Positions 1 to 7,112 are shown, numbered from the stretch's first letter. The stretch: DNA of 12,013 nt from Actinomycetota bacterium (GCA_009705865.1 WLSJ01000052.1:1-12013), one strand, 5' to 3'. A program made the numbers and translations. Notes: a model not told the origin generated them from the letters alone.

Positions 1-522
1 GATAACAGGGCCAAAGAACGATGCTTCTTTCAAGCCACCAGGGTTGAAAGTGATGATTGGCGTACCGACATCTTTGCCAGTGCGTTCAAGTGCAATTGCA
101 GTTTCGTCAGCAATGAGACGATCAAACGTTTCATCGTTGACTGCAGATGCCCACTCAACAGGAAGTCCAGCAGATTTCAGCAACGAAGCAATATGACCTT
201 CAATGTCGGCGACAAACAATTCACGTTCTTGTTTGTTGTGCAAGCTGGTGCCAAGTGCGGTGTACACCTTGGCAACTGCATCATTACCGGCGACTGAACG
301 TGCCTTTGCTGCTACGCGCAAACCAGATGTACCGGCTGCATGCACTTCTTTATAACCAGCCGGCATCGATGCGTAATCCATGGTGTCCTGATTCAGGATC
401 TTGAGAGAGATGAACTTCCACGCGACGTTGTAGTCACGTAGCTGTTGCACTTCAGTCACCCAACGAGATGTGATCCATGCCCATGGGCATACAGGGTCGA
501 AGAAAAAATCAAGGTCAGCCAT
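1..522 (-). CDS. DsbA-family oxidoreductase, Rv2466c-like (mycothiol-linked), partial at left edge
   Basis: I translated this reading frame by hand. It starts ATG at 520-522 and runs open to position 1, giving 174 codons; family members are about 205 residues, so roughly the last 30 are missing. The N-terminus FFFDPVCPWAWITSRWVTEV closely matches the mycobacterial Rv2466c family (FDPxCPWCWITSRW). A GTP turn at the usual cis-proline position and a FFGPV segment near the edge fit the same family. These are thioredoxin-fold proteins with an inserted helical domain, acting in the cytoplasm with mycothiol/mycoredoxin chemistry. The motif is C12-P-W-A15, so the second (resolving) cysteine of CxxC is replaced by alanine, and a disulfide-shuttling mechanism cannot be assumed. 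The start lies 2 bases after the infB stop (TAG-TC-ATG), with a possible AGGG ribosome site at 530-533, so it is probably co-transcribed and translationally coupled with infB. Family assignment is firm; the exact reaction is unknown. Confidence 0.85.
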   Translation of the reverse strand, partial: MADLDFFFDPVCPWAWITSRWVTEVQQLRDYNVAWKFISLKILNQDTMDYASMPAGYKEVHAAGTSGLRVAAKARSVAGNDAVAKVYTALGTSLHNKQERELFVADIEGHIASLLKSAGLPVEWASAVNDETFDRLIADETAIALERTGKDVGTPIITFNPGGLKEASFFGPVI

Positions 523-524
523 GA

Positions 525-3494
525 CTAGACCCTAGCGATTTCGCGTTCTTCGAATGTTTCAATGAGGTCGCCAGGCTTCAAGTCTTGGAAGTCAGACAAG
601 CCAATTCCGCATTCGAATCCTTCACGTACTTCACGGACGTCATCCTTGAAGCGACGAAGAGACTGGATGGAGCCCTTCCAGATGATGGTTCCGTCGCGAA
701 GGAAGCGCACCTTGGTACCGCGAGTGATGACTCCGGTACGGATGAAACAACCAGCGATAGCGCCAAGTTTTGGAACACGGAAGATCTCGCGAACTTCTGC
801 TTCACCAGTGACAACTTCTTCAAACTCAGGAGCCAACAGACCAAGCATTGCTCGTTCCATATCTTCAAGAAGTTTGTAGATGATTTCGTATGTACGAATC
901 TCAACCTTTTCAGTTTCTGCGAGATCGCGAGACTTACGGTCAGGACGTACGTTGAAACCAATGAGCGTTGCATTAGTTGTAGCAGCAAGAGTGATGTCGT
1001 TTTCGGTGATACCACCAACGCCACGATGAACAAATGCCACCTTGACTTCAGGACGCTCTAGTTTGCGCAGGCTTTCAGTGACTGCTTCAAGGGAACCTTG
1101 TACGTCAGCTTTGATAACAAGGTTCAGTGTTGCCACTTCGCCTGCCTGAATTTGGCTGAAGATGTCTTCGAGCTTCACGCCGCCTTGAACGCGTGAGTCG
1201 CCTCGTTGGCTAAGGACGCGACGTGAATGACCACGAGCATCTCCAACAACGCGTGCTGTTTTTTCATCAGGTGCTGAACGGAATTCATCACCAGCTTGTG
1301 GCACAGACGAAAGTCCGAGTACTTGTACTGGAGTTGATGGGCCGGCTTCTTTGATTTGCTCGCCGCGCTCGTTGATCAACGCGCGCACCTTGCCCCATGC
1401 AGCACCAGCCACGATGGGATCGCCGACTTTCAGAGTTCCCTTATCAACAAGAACAGTTGCTACTGGTCCACGTCCGATATCAAGGTTGGCTTCAAGTACT
1501 ACACCCTTTGCGCGCCCTGTTGGGTTTGCAGTGAGGTCTTCAAGTTCAGCCACAACAGTGAGCTGTTCAAGCAGGTCATCAATACCGAGGTTCTGCTGTG
1601 CAGACATTTCGACAACGATGGTGTCTCCACCCCATGCTTCAGGCACCAATTCATATTCGGCTAATTGAGTAAGAACTCGCTGAGGATCAGCGTTTTCTTT
1701 ATCAATCTTGTTGACCGCAACGATGATTGGCACATCAGCAGCTTTTGCATGATTGATGGCTTCAATTGTTTGCGGCATGACGCCGTCGTCAGCTGCAACA
1801 ACAAGAACCACGATGTCAGTGACTTGTGCACCGCGCATACGCATCTTTGAGAATGCAGCGTGACCTGGAGTGTCAATAAAGGTGACTTTCTTGCCATCTT
1901 TTTCAACTTGGTATGCACCGATGTGCTGAGTGATTCCACCAGCTTCACCAGCAACAACATTTGCTGAACGAATACGGTCGAGCAATGTTGTTTTACCGTG
2001 GTCAACGTGACCCATCACTGTGATGACAGGAGGACGCGGTTCTTGCAATGCTTCGTCATCGTCATCAGAATCGTCGAACAATGCCTGTAGTTCTGTTTCT
2101 TGCTGTTGGCCTGGATCAACGAGAAGGATTTCTGCACCAACTTCAAGAGCGAACAGTTCCATTTGCTCGTCACCAAGACTCATGGTGGCCGTAATCATTT
2201 CGCCGTGCTCTAAGAGATAGCGAACAACATCAGCAGGTGTGCGGTTTAGCTTCGGAGCGAACTCTTGTGCCGATGCGCCACGTTCAATGATGATTGTGCC
2301 CTCAGGAACGGGAGCATTGCTATTTGAGTAGCTAGTGAATTGCGGCTGCAGTTCATCGAACTCGGCCCTACGACGTGCACGAGATTTTTTACGAGGCGCG
2401 CGACGTTGACCATTGTTGCGTGGACCACCAGGACCGCCGCCAGGACGAGGACCGCCACCAGGACCACCAGCACCTGGGCCACCAGCACCAGGACCGCCGC
2501 CGGGTCCACCAGTACGTGGACCACCAGGGCCACCTGGGCCACCAGTGCGGGGAGCAAAACCAGTACGAGGACCGCCAGGGCCACCTGGGCCACCAGTACG
2601 TGGGCCACCAGGACCACCAGGGCCGGGACGACTGCCAGGACCAGGACGGAAACCAGGACCGCCAGCAGGACGAGGACCACCAGGACCAGGTCGGAAACCA
2701 GGACCGCCAGCAGGACGAGGACCACCAGGAGCAACGCGGCCACCTGGAGGAGGAGGAATTGGACGACCCGTTGACGACATTGGACCAGGAGGAGGTGGAA
2801 TAGGTCGAGCGCCAGGGGCACTTGGACCACGTGGTGGCATTCCGGTTGGCGGCATGCCAGGAGGAGTTGACCGAGTTGATGGCGCAGGACGCGCCGATGG
2901 CATCGGATTTATTGGCGGACGCGGAATAGAACTTGTGGGGCTTGGTCGACCACTTGAAATAACGCGCGATTCGCCAGCAGGAGGTGCAGCAGGCGCTGGT
3001 GTTTCGACAACTGGTGTTGGTGCAGGAGTTTCAACTACCGCAGCAGGTGCTTCTACGACAGGAGCAGGTGCTGGTGCTTCGACAACAGCAACCGGTGCTT
3101 CAACAACTGGTGTTGGTGCAGGCGCTTCAACGACAGGAGCTGCATCAACTTTTGCAGCAGCAGTTTTAGTTGCAGCAGCCTTTTTCGCTGGTGCTTTTTT
3201 AGCCGCAGCCTTCTTTGCAGGAGCAGCGACAGATCCATCATCGGCATCAACTTTTTTCACTGCTGCTTTTTTGGCGACAGCTTTTTTGACAGGCTTTTCT
3301 TCTTCAGGTTGCGCATCACGCTTCAACCCGTCCTTGACGGCCTTTCGACGAACACGGTCAGCTTGAGCTTCTTCCATCGAGGACGACACGCCCTTGACGT
3401 CGATGCCCATCGTCTTTGACAGATCGAGTGCTTCTTTGTTCGTGAGACCGAGCTCTTTTGCGAGCTCGGCGATTCGGATCTTCTTGACTGGCAA
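525..3494 (-). CDS. infB: translation initiation factor IF-2
   Basis: This GTPase brings initiator fMet-tRNA to the 30S subunit and promotes 50S joining. It is 989 residues. In order: an N-terminal IF2_N domain (about 1-55, VKKIRIAELAKELG); Lys/Ala-rich (about 60-115); Pro/Val/Ala/Glu repeats (about 115-175); Gly/Pro/Arg-rich (about 175-362); a basic stretch (364-378); a second IF2_N-like domain (about 398-460); then the GTPase with G1 GHVDHGKT (495-502), G3 DTPGH (541-545), G4 NKID (595-598) and G5 SAQ (631-633), followed by domains II, III and C2. The long disordered N-terminus is typical of actinobacterial IF-2. The start is TTG at 3492-3494: it gives the IF2_N domain its full beginning, has GGAGG at 3503-3507 eight bases upstream, and is preceded in frame by the nusA stop. 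The next Met is residue 29, inside the domain. It is co-transcribed with rimP and nusA; ylxR is missing in between. Confidence 0.98.
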   Translation of the reverse strand: MPVKKIRIAELAKELGLTNKEALDLSKTMGIDVKGVSSSMEEAQADRVRRKAVKDGLKRDAQPEEEKPVKKAVAKKAAVKKVDADDGSVAAPAKKAAAKKAPAKKAAATKTAAAKVDAAPVVEAPAPTPVVEAPVAVVEAPAPAPVVEAPAAVVETPAPTPVVETPAPAAPPAGESRVISSGRPSPTSSIPRPPINPMPSARPAPSTRSTPPGMPPTGMPPRGPSAPGARPIPPPPGPMSSTGRPIPPPPGGRVAPGGPRPAGGPGFRPGPGGPRPAGGPGFRPGPGSRPGPGGPGGPRTGGPGGPGGPRTGFAPRTGGPGGPGGPRTGGPGGGPGAGGPGAGGPGGGPRPGGGPGGPRNNGQRRAPRKKSRARRRAEFDELQPQFTSYSNSNAPVPEGTIIIERGASAQEFAPKLNRTPADVVRYLLEHGEMITATMSLGDEQMELFALEVGAEILLVDPGQQQETELQALFDDSDDDDEALQEPRPPVITVMGHVDHGKTTLLDRIRSANVVAGEAGGITQHIGAYQVEKDGKKVTFIDTPGHAAFSKMRMRGAQVTDIVVLVVAADDGVMPQTIEAINHAKAADVPIIVAVNKIDKENADPQRVLTQLAEYELVPEAWGGDTIVVEMSAQQNLGIDDLLEQLTVVAELEDLTANPTGRAKGVVLEANLDIGRGPVATVLVDKGTLKVGDPIVAGAAWGKVRALINERGEQIKEAGPSTPVQVLGLSSVPQAGDEFRSAPDEKTARVVGDARGHSRRVLSQRGDSRVQGGVKLEDIFSQIQAGEVATLNLVIKADVQGSLEAVTESLRKLERPEVKVAFVHRGVGGITENDITLAATTNATLIGFNVRPDRKSRDLAETEKVEIRTYEIIYKLLEDMERAMLGLLAPEFEEVVTGEAEVREIFRVPKLGAIAGCFIRTGVITRGTKVRFLRDGTIIWKGSIQSLRRFKDDVREVREGFECGIGLSDFQDLKPGDLIETFEEREIARV
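2413..2850 (-). repeat. Gly/Pro/Arg-rich imperfect repeats inside infB
   Basis: The infB segment coding for about residues 215-360 is a run of GGPGGPR/GFRPGPG-type units. At DNA level a 45-base (15-codon) tandem pair is clear: 2635-2679 is repeated at 2680-2724 with very few changes, and the match continues to about 2730. A further near-duplicate lies 51 bases apart (around 2521-2547 and 2572-2598). Strand composition is strongly skewed, and the codons GGN and CCN are each other's complement, which also opens a long antisense frame. Such repeats are prone to slippage, so length may vary between strains and assemblies. Confidence 0.85.
2995..3150 (-). repeat. Pro/Val/Glu/Ala repeats inside infB
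   Basis: This part of infB encodes alternating blocks such as PAPTPVVEAP and PVAVVEAP (about residues 115-170). An identical 19-base stretch occurs at 3008-3026 and 3104-3122, 96 bases (32 codons) apart, with similar flanks. It probably forms a flexible linker between the Lys/Ala-rich and the Gly/Pro/Arg-rich segments of IF-2. Confidence 0.7.
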
Positions 3495-3497
3495 GGG

Positions 3498-4655
3498 TTA
3501 GGCCTCCGTGCTTTCGGCTGTAGCTGACGTATTGCCTGCCCACTCTTGTTCGCTGATGACAGAACCATCAGTGTTGTGGAATTGCATTTCGCCTGTTTCG
3601 TCGTTCTTGCGCCATTCACCTTCGGCGTATTCAGTTTTACGCGGTGATTGACGTGGTTCAAAAATTCCGTTTGATTCGTTCACTGCTTGTGTCTCTGACT
3701 TGATGTCAATACGAACACCAGTGAGGCGAGCAGCAAGACGCGCGTTCTGTCCTTCTTTTCCGATTGCCAATGACAATTGGAAGTCAGGAACAATGACATC
3801 TGCCTGAGTGGAATCTTCGCTGAGACGAACTTCAGTTACTTTCGCTGGCGACAATGCCTTAGAAACGAAATCATGAAGATCTTCTGAGTAAGAAACAATG
3901 TCGATTTTTTCGCCACGAAGTTCGTTAACGACCATGCGGACGCGTCCACCGCGAGCACCAACACATGCGCCCACTGGGTCAACGTTTGGATCGTTCGAGA
4001 GAACTGCAATCTTTGTGCGATGGCCAGGCTCACGAGCACATGATTTGATTTCGACAACTCCGTCAGCAATTTCAGGTACTTCTAGCTCAAACAAACGCTT
4101 GATAAGACCTGGGTGCGTACGGCTCACAACAATTTGTGGGCCCTTTGCGGTCTTGCGTACTTCAACGATGTATGCCTTCAGACGAGCACCAGTTTCTGGA
4201 CGCTCGTACGGAACTTGTTCAGCCTGAGGCAAGAGTGCTTCCACTTTTCCAAGGTCGAGCAGTGCATAACGACCATCTGACTGCTGAATGATTCCGGTGA
4301 CAAGGTCGCCTTCGCGGTTTGCGTATTCTTCGAACTTGCGATCGCGTTCAACTTCACGGATGCGCTGGCTCATGACCTGCTTGAACGTGGCTGCAGCAAT
4401 ACGACCGAGTTCGTGCTTGTTCGGAGTGTCGTCGCGCTCGTTCACCCAGTTGCCGTCTTCATCAACGTCATAGGCAGTGAACTTCATGTCGAGGTTCTCA
4501 GGGTTCACCTCAACGATGACCTCATCAGCAGCGTTAGGCCGCTTCTTATACGCAGTGGCAAGTGCCTCTACTAATACCTGCAACAAAGCATCAATACTGA
4601 TGCCGTGGTGTTCTGCGAGCAGACGAACTGCATCGGACATATCTAGGTTGCTCAT
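3498..4655 (-). CDS. nusA: transcription termination/antitermination factor NusA
   Basis: NusA binds RNA polymerase and modulates pausing, intrinsic termination and antitermination. It is 385 residues: N-terminal RNAP-binding domain (about 1-115), S1 domain (about 116-183, EGDLVTGIIQQSDGRYALLD), KH1 (about 184-276, with GARGGRVR at 233-240) and KH2 (about 277-325, with GKEGQNARLAAR at 299-310). It lacks the AR1/AR2 acidic repeats of the longer E. coli protein, as is usual outside Proteobacteria, and instead has a charged tail of about 60 residues (326-385) that I do not recognise. The ATG start overlaps the rimP stop (ATGA, 4652-4655), and AGGAGG lies at 4666-4671, ten bases upstream. The stop TAA is followed by CCC and the in-frame TTG of infB. 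NusA commonly autoregulates its own operon, which is relevant to the leader hairpin at 5260-5283. Confidence 0.97.
   Translation of the reverse strand: MSNLDMSDAVRLLAEHHGISIDALLQVLVEALATAYKKRPNAADEVIVEVNPENLDMKFTAYDVDEDGNWVNERDDTPNKHELGRIAAATFKQVMSQRIREVERDRKFEEYANREGDLVTGIIQQSDGRYALLDLGKVEALLPQAEQVPYERPETGARLKAYIVEVRKTAKGPQIVVSRTHPGLIKRLFELEVPEIADGVVEIKSCAREPGHRTKIAVLSNDPNVDPVGACVGARGGRVRMVVNELRGEKIDIVSYSEDLHDFVSKALSPAKVTEVRLSEDSTQADVIVPDFQLSLAIGKEGQNARLAARLTGVRIDIKSETQAVNESNGIFEPRQSPRKTEYAEGEWRKNDETGEMQFHNTDGSVISEQEWAGNTSATAESTEA
3503..3507 (-). promoter_or_regulatory. ribosome binding site fixing the TTG start of infB
   Basis: GGAGG on the minus strand, 8 bases before the TTG at 3492-3494. 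It lies inside the last codons of nusA and decides the non-ATG start of infB. Confidence 0.8.
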
Positions 4656-5215
4656 TGTGCGTTGACCTCCTGATTGTTGGTGGATTCAGATTGGGCAGCG
4701 GCATTGCGCTTTGCAGCACGTGCCTCTGGAGAGTTGGGTTTGGCTTGGGTCTCCCATACGAAAACGGTCTTTGCCTTTTCGATGAGCGACAACGGAATTT
4801 CGACAGTGTCTGAGGAGTTCTCAAGACGGACACTTGCCGTGGTGGAAGTTGCACCGATCAGAGCGCCTGCGAAACGGCGACGACCATCAAGTTCGGCAAC
4901 GAGACGAATGGTGACGTTCTTGCCCACTTCGCGCTGAAAGTGATGCGGGGTACGAAGCGTGCGCTCGAGGCCTGGGCTTGTGACTTCAAGTGTGAATCTG
5001 CCTGGCACCACATCATCGTGTTCAAGTTCGCGGCCAAGAAGGCGCGTCACGAGAGAAATCTGATCAACGTCGACGCCAGACTCTTGCCCGGTCGGGGTAT
5101 CGATAGTGACGCGCAAGATGCCGCCGGCAAATTCCAGGTCATACAGCTCAAGGGAAAGGTCGGCCAAGATGGGAGCAACCATGGTTGTCACTGCTTCTAC
5201 GACATTGATCGACAT
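4652..5215 (-). CDS. rimP: ribosome maturation factor RimP
   Basis: RimP assists maturation of the 30S subunit. The protein is 187 residues with the family's two-domain layout: N-terminal alpha/beta domain (about 1-85) with the FAGGILRVTID strand and the family hallmark EVTSPGLERTLRTPHHF (77-93), then a C-terminal SH3-like barrel (about 95-155, ending in LSLIEKAKTVFVWE). A Ser/Asn/Ala-rich tail of about 30 residues follows. The frame stays open upstream to 5548, but homology starts with MSINVVEAV. The ATG at 5213-5215 has a good ribosome site (GGAGAGGTG, 5222-5230), and anything upstream would translate through the leader hairpin and antisense to proS, so I chose 5215. It heads the rimP-nusA-infB operon and overlaps nusA by 4 bases. 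Confidence 0.96.
   Translation of the reverse strand: MSINVVEAVTTMVAPILADLSLELYDLEFAGGILRVTIDTPTGQESGVDVDQISLVTRLLGRELEHDDVVPGRFTLEVTSPGLERTLRTPHHFQREVGKNVTIRLVAELDGRRRFAGALIGATSTTASVRLENSSDTVEIPLSLIEKAKTVFVWETQAKPNSPEARAAKRNAAAQSESTNNQEVNAQ
4666..4671 (-). promoter_or_regulatory. ribosome binding site of nusA
   Basis: A consensus AGGAGG on the minus strand within the end of rimP, 10 bases before the nusA ATG. With the 4-base ATGA overlap it implies translational coupling plus independent re-initiation. Confidence 0.75.
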
Positions 5216-5221
5216 ATGACT

Positions 5222-5230
5222 CACCTCTCC
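5222..5230 (-). promoter_or_regulatory. ribosome binding site of rimP
   Basis: GGAGAGGTG on the minus strand, 6 bases before the ATG at 5215. It decides between the 187-residue start and a longer open frame reaching 5548. Confidence 0.75.
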
Positions 5231-5253
5231 CGCCAAAAACTTGGCTCTAACAG

Positions 5254-5283
5254 AACAAAAGGCACGGGGGTAAGCCCGTGCCT
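5254..5283 (-). terminator. intrinsic-terminator-like hairpin in the rimP-nusA-infB leader (candidate attenuator)
   Basis: Read on the minus strand, AGGCACGGG (5283-5275) pairs perfectly with CCCGTGCCT (5268-5260) around a 6-base loop CTTACC, then continues TTTGTTCTG. A 9-bp GC-rich stem followed by a T-rich run is the classic shape of a Rho-independent terminator. It works only in the rimP direction: on the plus strand no T-run follows the stem. No gene ends upstream of it on that strand, so it lies in the 5' leader of rimP, 45 bases before the start codon. A leader element with a terminator upstream of rimP-nusA-infB is known in enterobacteria (the rimP leader); whether this is an analogue is inference. 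Confidence 0.65.
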
Positions 5284-5314
5284 CAGGTTCACCGAACTTC
5301 AAAGGACGGGGACA

Positions 5315-5320
5315 ATCATA
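5315..5320 (-). promoter_or_regulatory. possible -10 box for rimP-nusA-infB
   Basis: TATGAT on the minus strand differs from TATAAT at one base. Transcription starting about 7 bases downstream (near 5307) would give a leader of about 90 bases that includes the whole hairpin. No clear -35 box is visible at the expected spacing, so support is weak. Confidence 0.3.
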
Positions 5321-5346
5321 TCTAATCAAAGTAAGGTTTCGCTCCG

Positions 5347-7110
5347 ATGCTCCGTTCCTCCACTCTCTTCGTTCGCACCCTTCGTGACGACCCGGCCGAT
5401 GCCGAGGTCCCGAGCCACCGTTTGCTGGTGCGCGCTGGCTATATCCGCCGTGCCGCCCCAGGTGGTTACACATGGCTCCCCCTTGGTTGGCGGGTCCTGC
5501 GAAAGGTCGAAGCCATTGTGCGAGACGAGATGGATGCCATGGGAGCACAAGAAGTTCACTTTCCTGCCATGCTTCCCCGCGACATTTATGAACTCACAGG
5601 ACGCTGGGAAGAATACGGCGACAATCTCTTTCGTCTGAAGGATCGAAAAGGTGCCGACTTCTTGTTGGGACCAACCCACGAAGAGATGTTCACACTGCTC
5701 GTCAAAGATTTGTATTCCAGCTACAAAGACCTTCCGGTGTCTTTGTATCAAATTCAAACGAAGTACCGCGACGAAGCACGACCACGCGCTGGGTTGTTAC
5801 GCGGTCGAGAGTTTCTCATGAAGGACAGTTACTCGTTCGACATTGATGATGCCGGACTTGCTGTCAGCTACAACGCGCACCGCGATGCATACGAACGGAT
5901 TTTTACTCGTCTGAAATTGCCATACGTCATTGTGAAAGCAATGAGCGGCGCTATGGGTGGTTCAGCCAGTGAAGAATTCTTGGCTCCTATCGAAGTGGGC
6001 GAAGACACGTTTGTTCGTTGCACCAAGTGTGACTATTCAGCAAATACTGAAGCTGTTACCACAGCGGTCCTAGCGCCAGATACGTCCTCATACGACAGCG
6101 CAACCGTTGTTGAAACGCCGAACTGCCCCACCATTGCAACACTGGTTGATTTCCTGAACGCAAACCATGCACGCACAGATCGTGCGTGGACCGCTGCTGA
6201 TACTTTGAAAAATGTGGTGCTGCAGTTGCGTCACCCCGATGGCACTACTGAAGTGTTGGTTGTTGGCGTTCCTGGTGACCGCGATGCAGACATCAAACGA
6301 ATCGAAGCCCAAGTATCACCGTCTGAAGTGGAGCCACTTGATGATGCCGGATTCGCGCAGCACCCTGGCCTGATTCGCGGGTACATCGGACCACAGGTTC
6401 TGGGCACATCAGGCACCACGGGTGTTCGATACCTGCTCGACCCTTCAGTAGTTGCGGGCAGCGAGTGGGTAACTGGTGCAAACGTTGCCGGGTCTCACGT
6501 TCTTCATCTGGTCAATGGTCGTGACTTCACGGCTGACGGAACGATTGAAGCTGTGGAAGTTGCAGCTGGCGACCCATGTCCGTCATGTCGTGCACCATTA
6601 GAGATTGCACGTGGAATAGAAATTGGTCACGTCTTTCAGTTGGGTCGCAAATACGCAGACACACTTGGCCTTTCGGTGCTTGATCAGAACGGCAAACAAG
6701 TCGTTGTCACAATGGGTTCGTATGGCATTGGCGTGTCACGCGCAGTTGCTTCAATTGCCGAAGTGTTCCACGATGATCTCGGTTTGAAATGGCCACGTGC
6801 TATTTCTCCAGTCGATGTTCACATCGTTGTCACCGGAAAAAATGGTGACGACATCACCATCGCAGGCGAAAAGTTGGCTGCAGAACTTGAAGCACAAGGA
6901 CTTGACGTTCTCATTGATGACCGAAACGGTGTCTCGCCTGGCGTCAAGTTCAAAGACGCAGAATTGATCGGAATTCCGACCATTGTGGTTGTCGGCAAGT
7001 CCTTGGCTGAAGGCAACATTGAACTGCGCGATCGTCATGCCGGTACGAACGAGGCAATACCCATCAACAGTGCGGTCCAACGCATCGTTGCGCTGGTGCG
7101 CGAAGGCTAA
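5347..7110 (+). CDS. proS: prolyl-tRNA synthetase, bacterial type with editing domain
   Basis: This enzyme charges tRNA-Pro with proline in the cytoplasm. It is 587 residues, usual for the bacterial-type (class IIa) enzyme. The N-terminus has the family pattern (DAEVPSHRLLVRAGYIRR..GGYTWLPLG). Motif 2 is YRDEARPRAGLLRGREF (140-156) and motif 3 is GSYGIGVSR (457-465). Between them is the INS (YbaK-like) editing domain, about residues 235-405, which clears mischarged alanine; K288 in TLKNVV lines up with the conserved editing lysine. CTKC (225-228) and CPSC (411-414) flank the insertion and may hold a metal. The C-terminal anticodon-binding domain (about 480-587) has the DDRNGVSPGVKFKDAELIG signature. 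The ATG at 5347 gives the expected N-terminus, although its ribosome site is weak. manA follows after 2 bases. Confidence 0.98.
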   Translation: MLRSSTLFVRTLRDDPADAEVPSHRLLVRAGYIRRAAPGGYTWLPLGWRVLRKVEAIVRDEMDAMGAQEVHFPAMLPRDIYELTGRWEEYGDNLFRLKDRKGADFLLGPTHEEMFTLLVKDLYSSYKDLPVSLYQIQTKYRDEARPRAGLLRGREFLMKDSYSFDIDDAGLAVSYNAHRDAYERIFTRLKLPYVIVKAMSGAMGGSASEEFLAPIEVGEDTFVRCTKCDYSANTEAVTTAVLAPDTSSYDSATVVETPNCPTIATLVDFLNANHARTDRAWTAADTLKNVVLQLRHPDGTTEVLVVGVPGDRDADIKRIEAQVSPSEVEPLDDAGFAQHPGLIRGYIGPQVLGTSGTTGVRYLLDPSVVAGSEWVTGANVAGSHVLHLVNGRDFTADGTIEAVEVAAGDPCPSCRAPLEIARGIEIGHVFQLGRKYADTLGLSVLDQNGKQVVVTMGSYGIGVSRAVASIAEVFHDDLGLKWPRAISPVDVHIVVTGKNGDDITIAGEKLAAELEAQGLDVLIDDRNGVSPGVKFKDAELIGIPTIVVVGKSLAEGNIELRDRHAGTNEAIPINSAVQRIVALVREG

Positions 7111-7112
7111 AA

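Larger units (their letters stand above)
5216..5346. promoter_or_regulatory. divergent control region between rimP and proS
   Basis: This 131-base stretch is the only real intergenic space in the window and must hold the promoters for both the rimP operon (minus) and proS-manA (plus). It contains the rimP ribosome site, the hairpin at 5260-5283, and a smaller inverted repeat, GTTC-ACC-GAAC (5287-5297). I see no convincing -35/-10 pair for proS; the region around 5315-5324 is AT-rich and may serve both directions. Before proS there is only a weak AAGG (about 5333-5336). Confidence 0.6.

Noticed and set aside
147..404. An 85-codon cysteine-rich plus-strand open frame
   Set aside because: It is antisense to the well-supported Rv2466c-like gene and shows no start context or known domain.
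2413..2850. CRISPR-like or mobile repeats
   Set aside because: The repeats are in frame, irregular, coding for low-complexity IF-2 sequence, and have no unique spacers.
2413..3366. A 317-codon plus-strand open frame with collagen-like GPP repeats
   Set aside because: It is the exact antisense of the Gly/Pro-rich part of infB. GGN and CCN codons are complementary, so Gly-Pro repeats on one strand give Pro-Gly repeats on the other. No ribosome site or independent domain supports it.
5260..5283. The hairpin as a terminator for plus-strand transcription or as part of a proS T-box
   Set aside because: No T-run follows it on the plus strand, and 131 bases shared with a divergent promoter is too short for a T-box; no specifier or T-box consensus is visible.
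5216..5548. An N-terminal extension of rimP up to 298 residues
   Set aside because: Homology to RimP begins at the ATG at 5215, which has a good ribosome site. The extension would read through the leader hairpin and antisense to proS.
4940..5638. A 232-codon plus-strand open frame across the rimP/proS boundary
   Set aside because: It overlaps rimP antisense and proS in another frame, has no recognisable domain, and crosses the shared control region.
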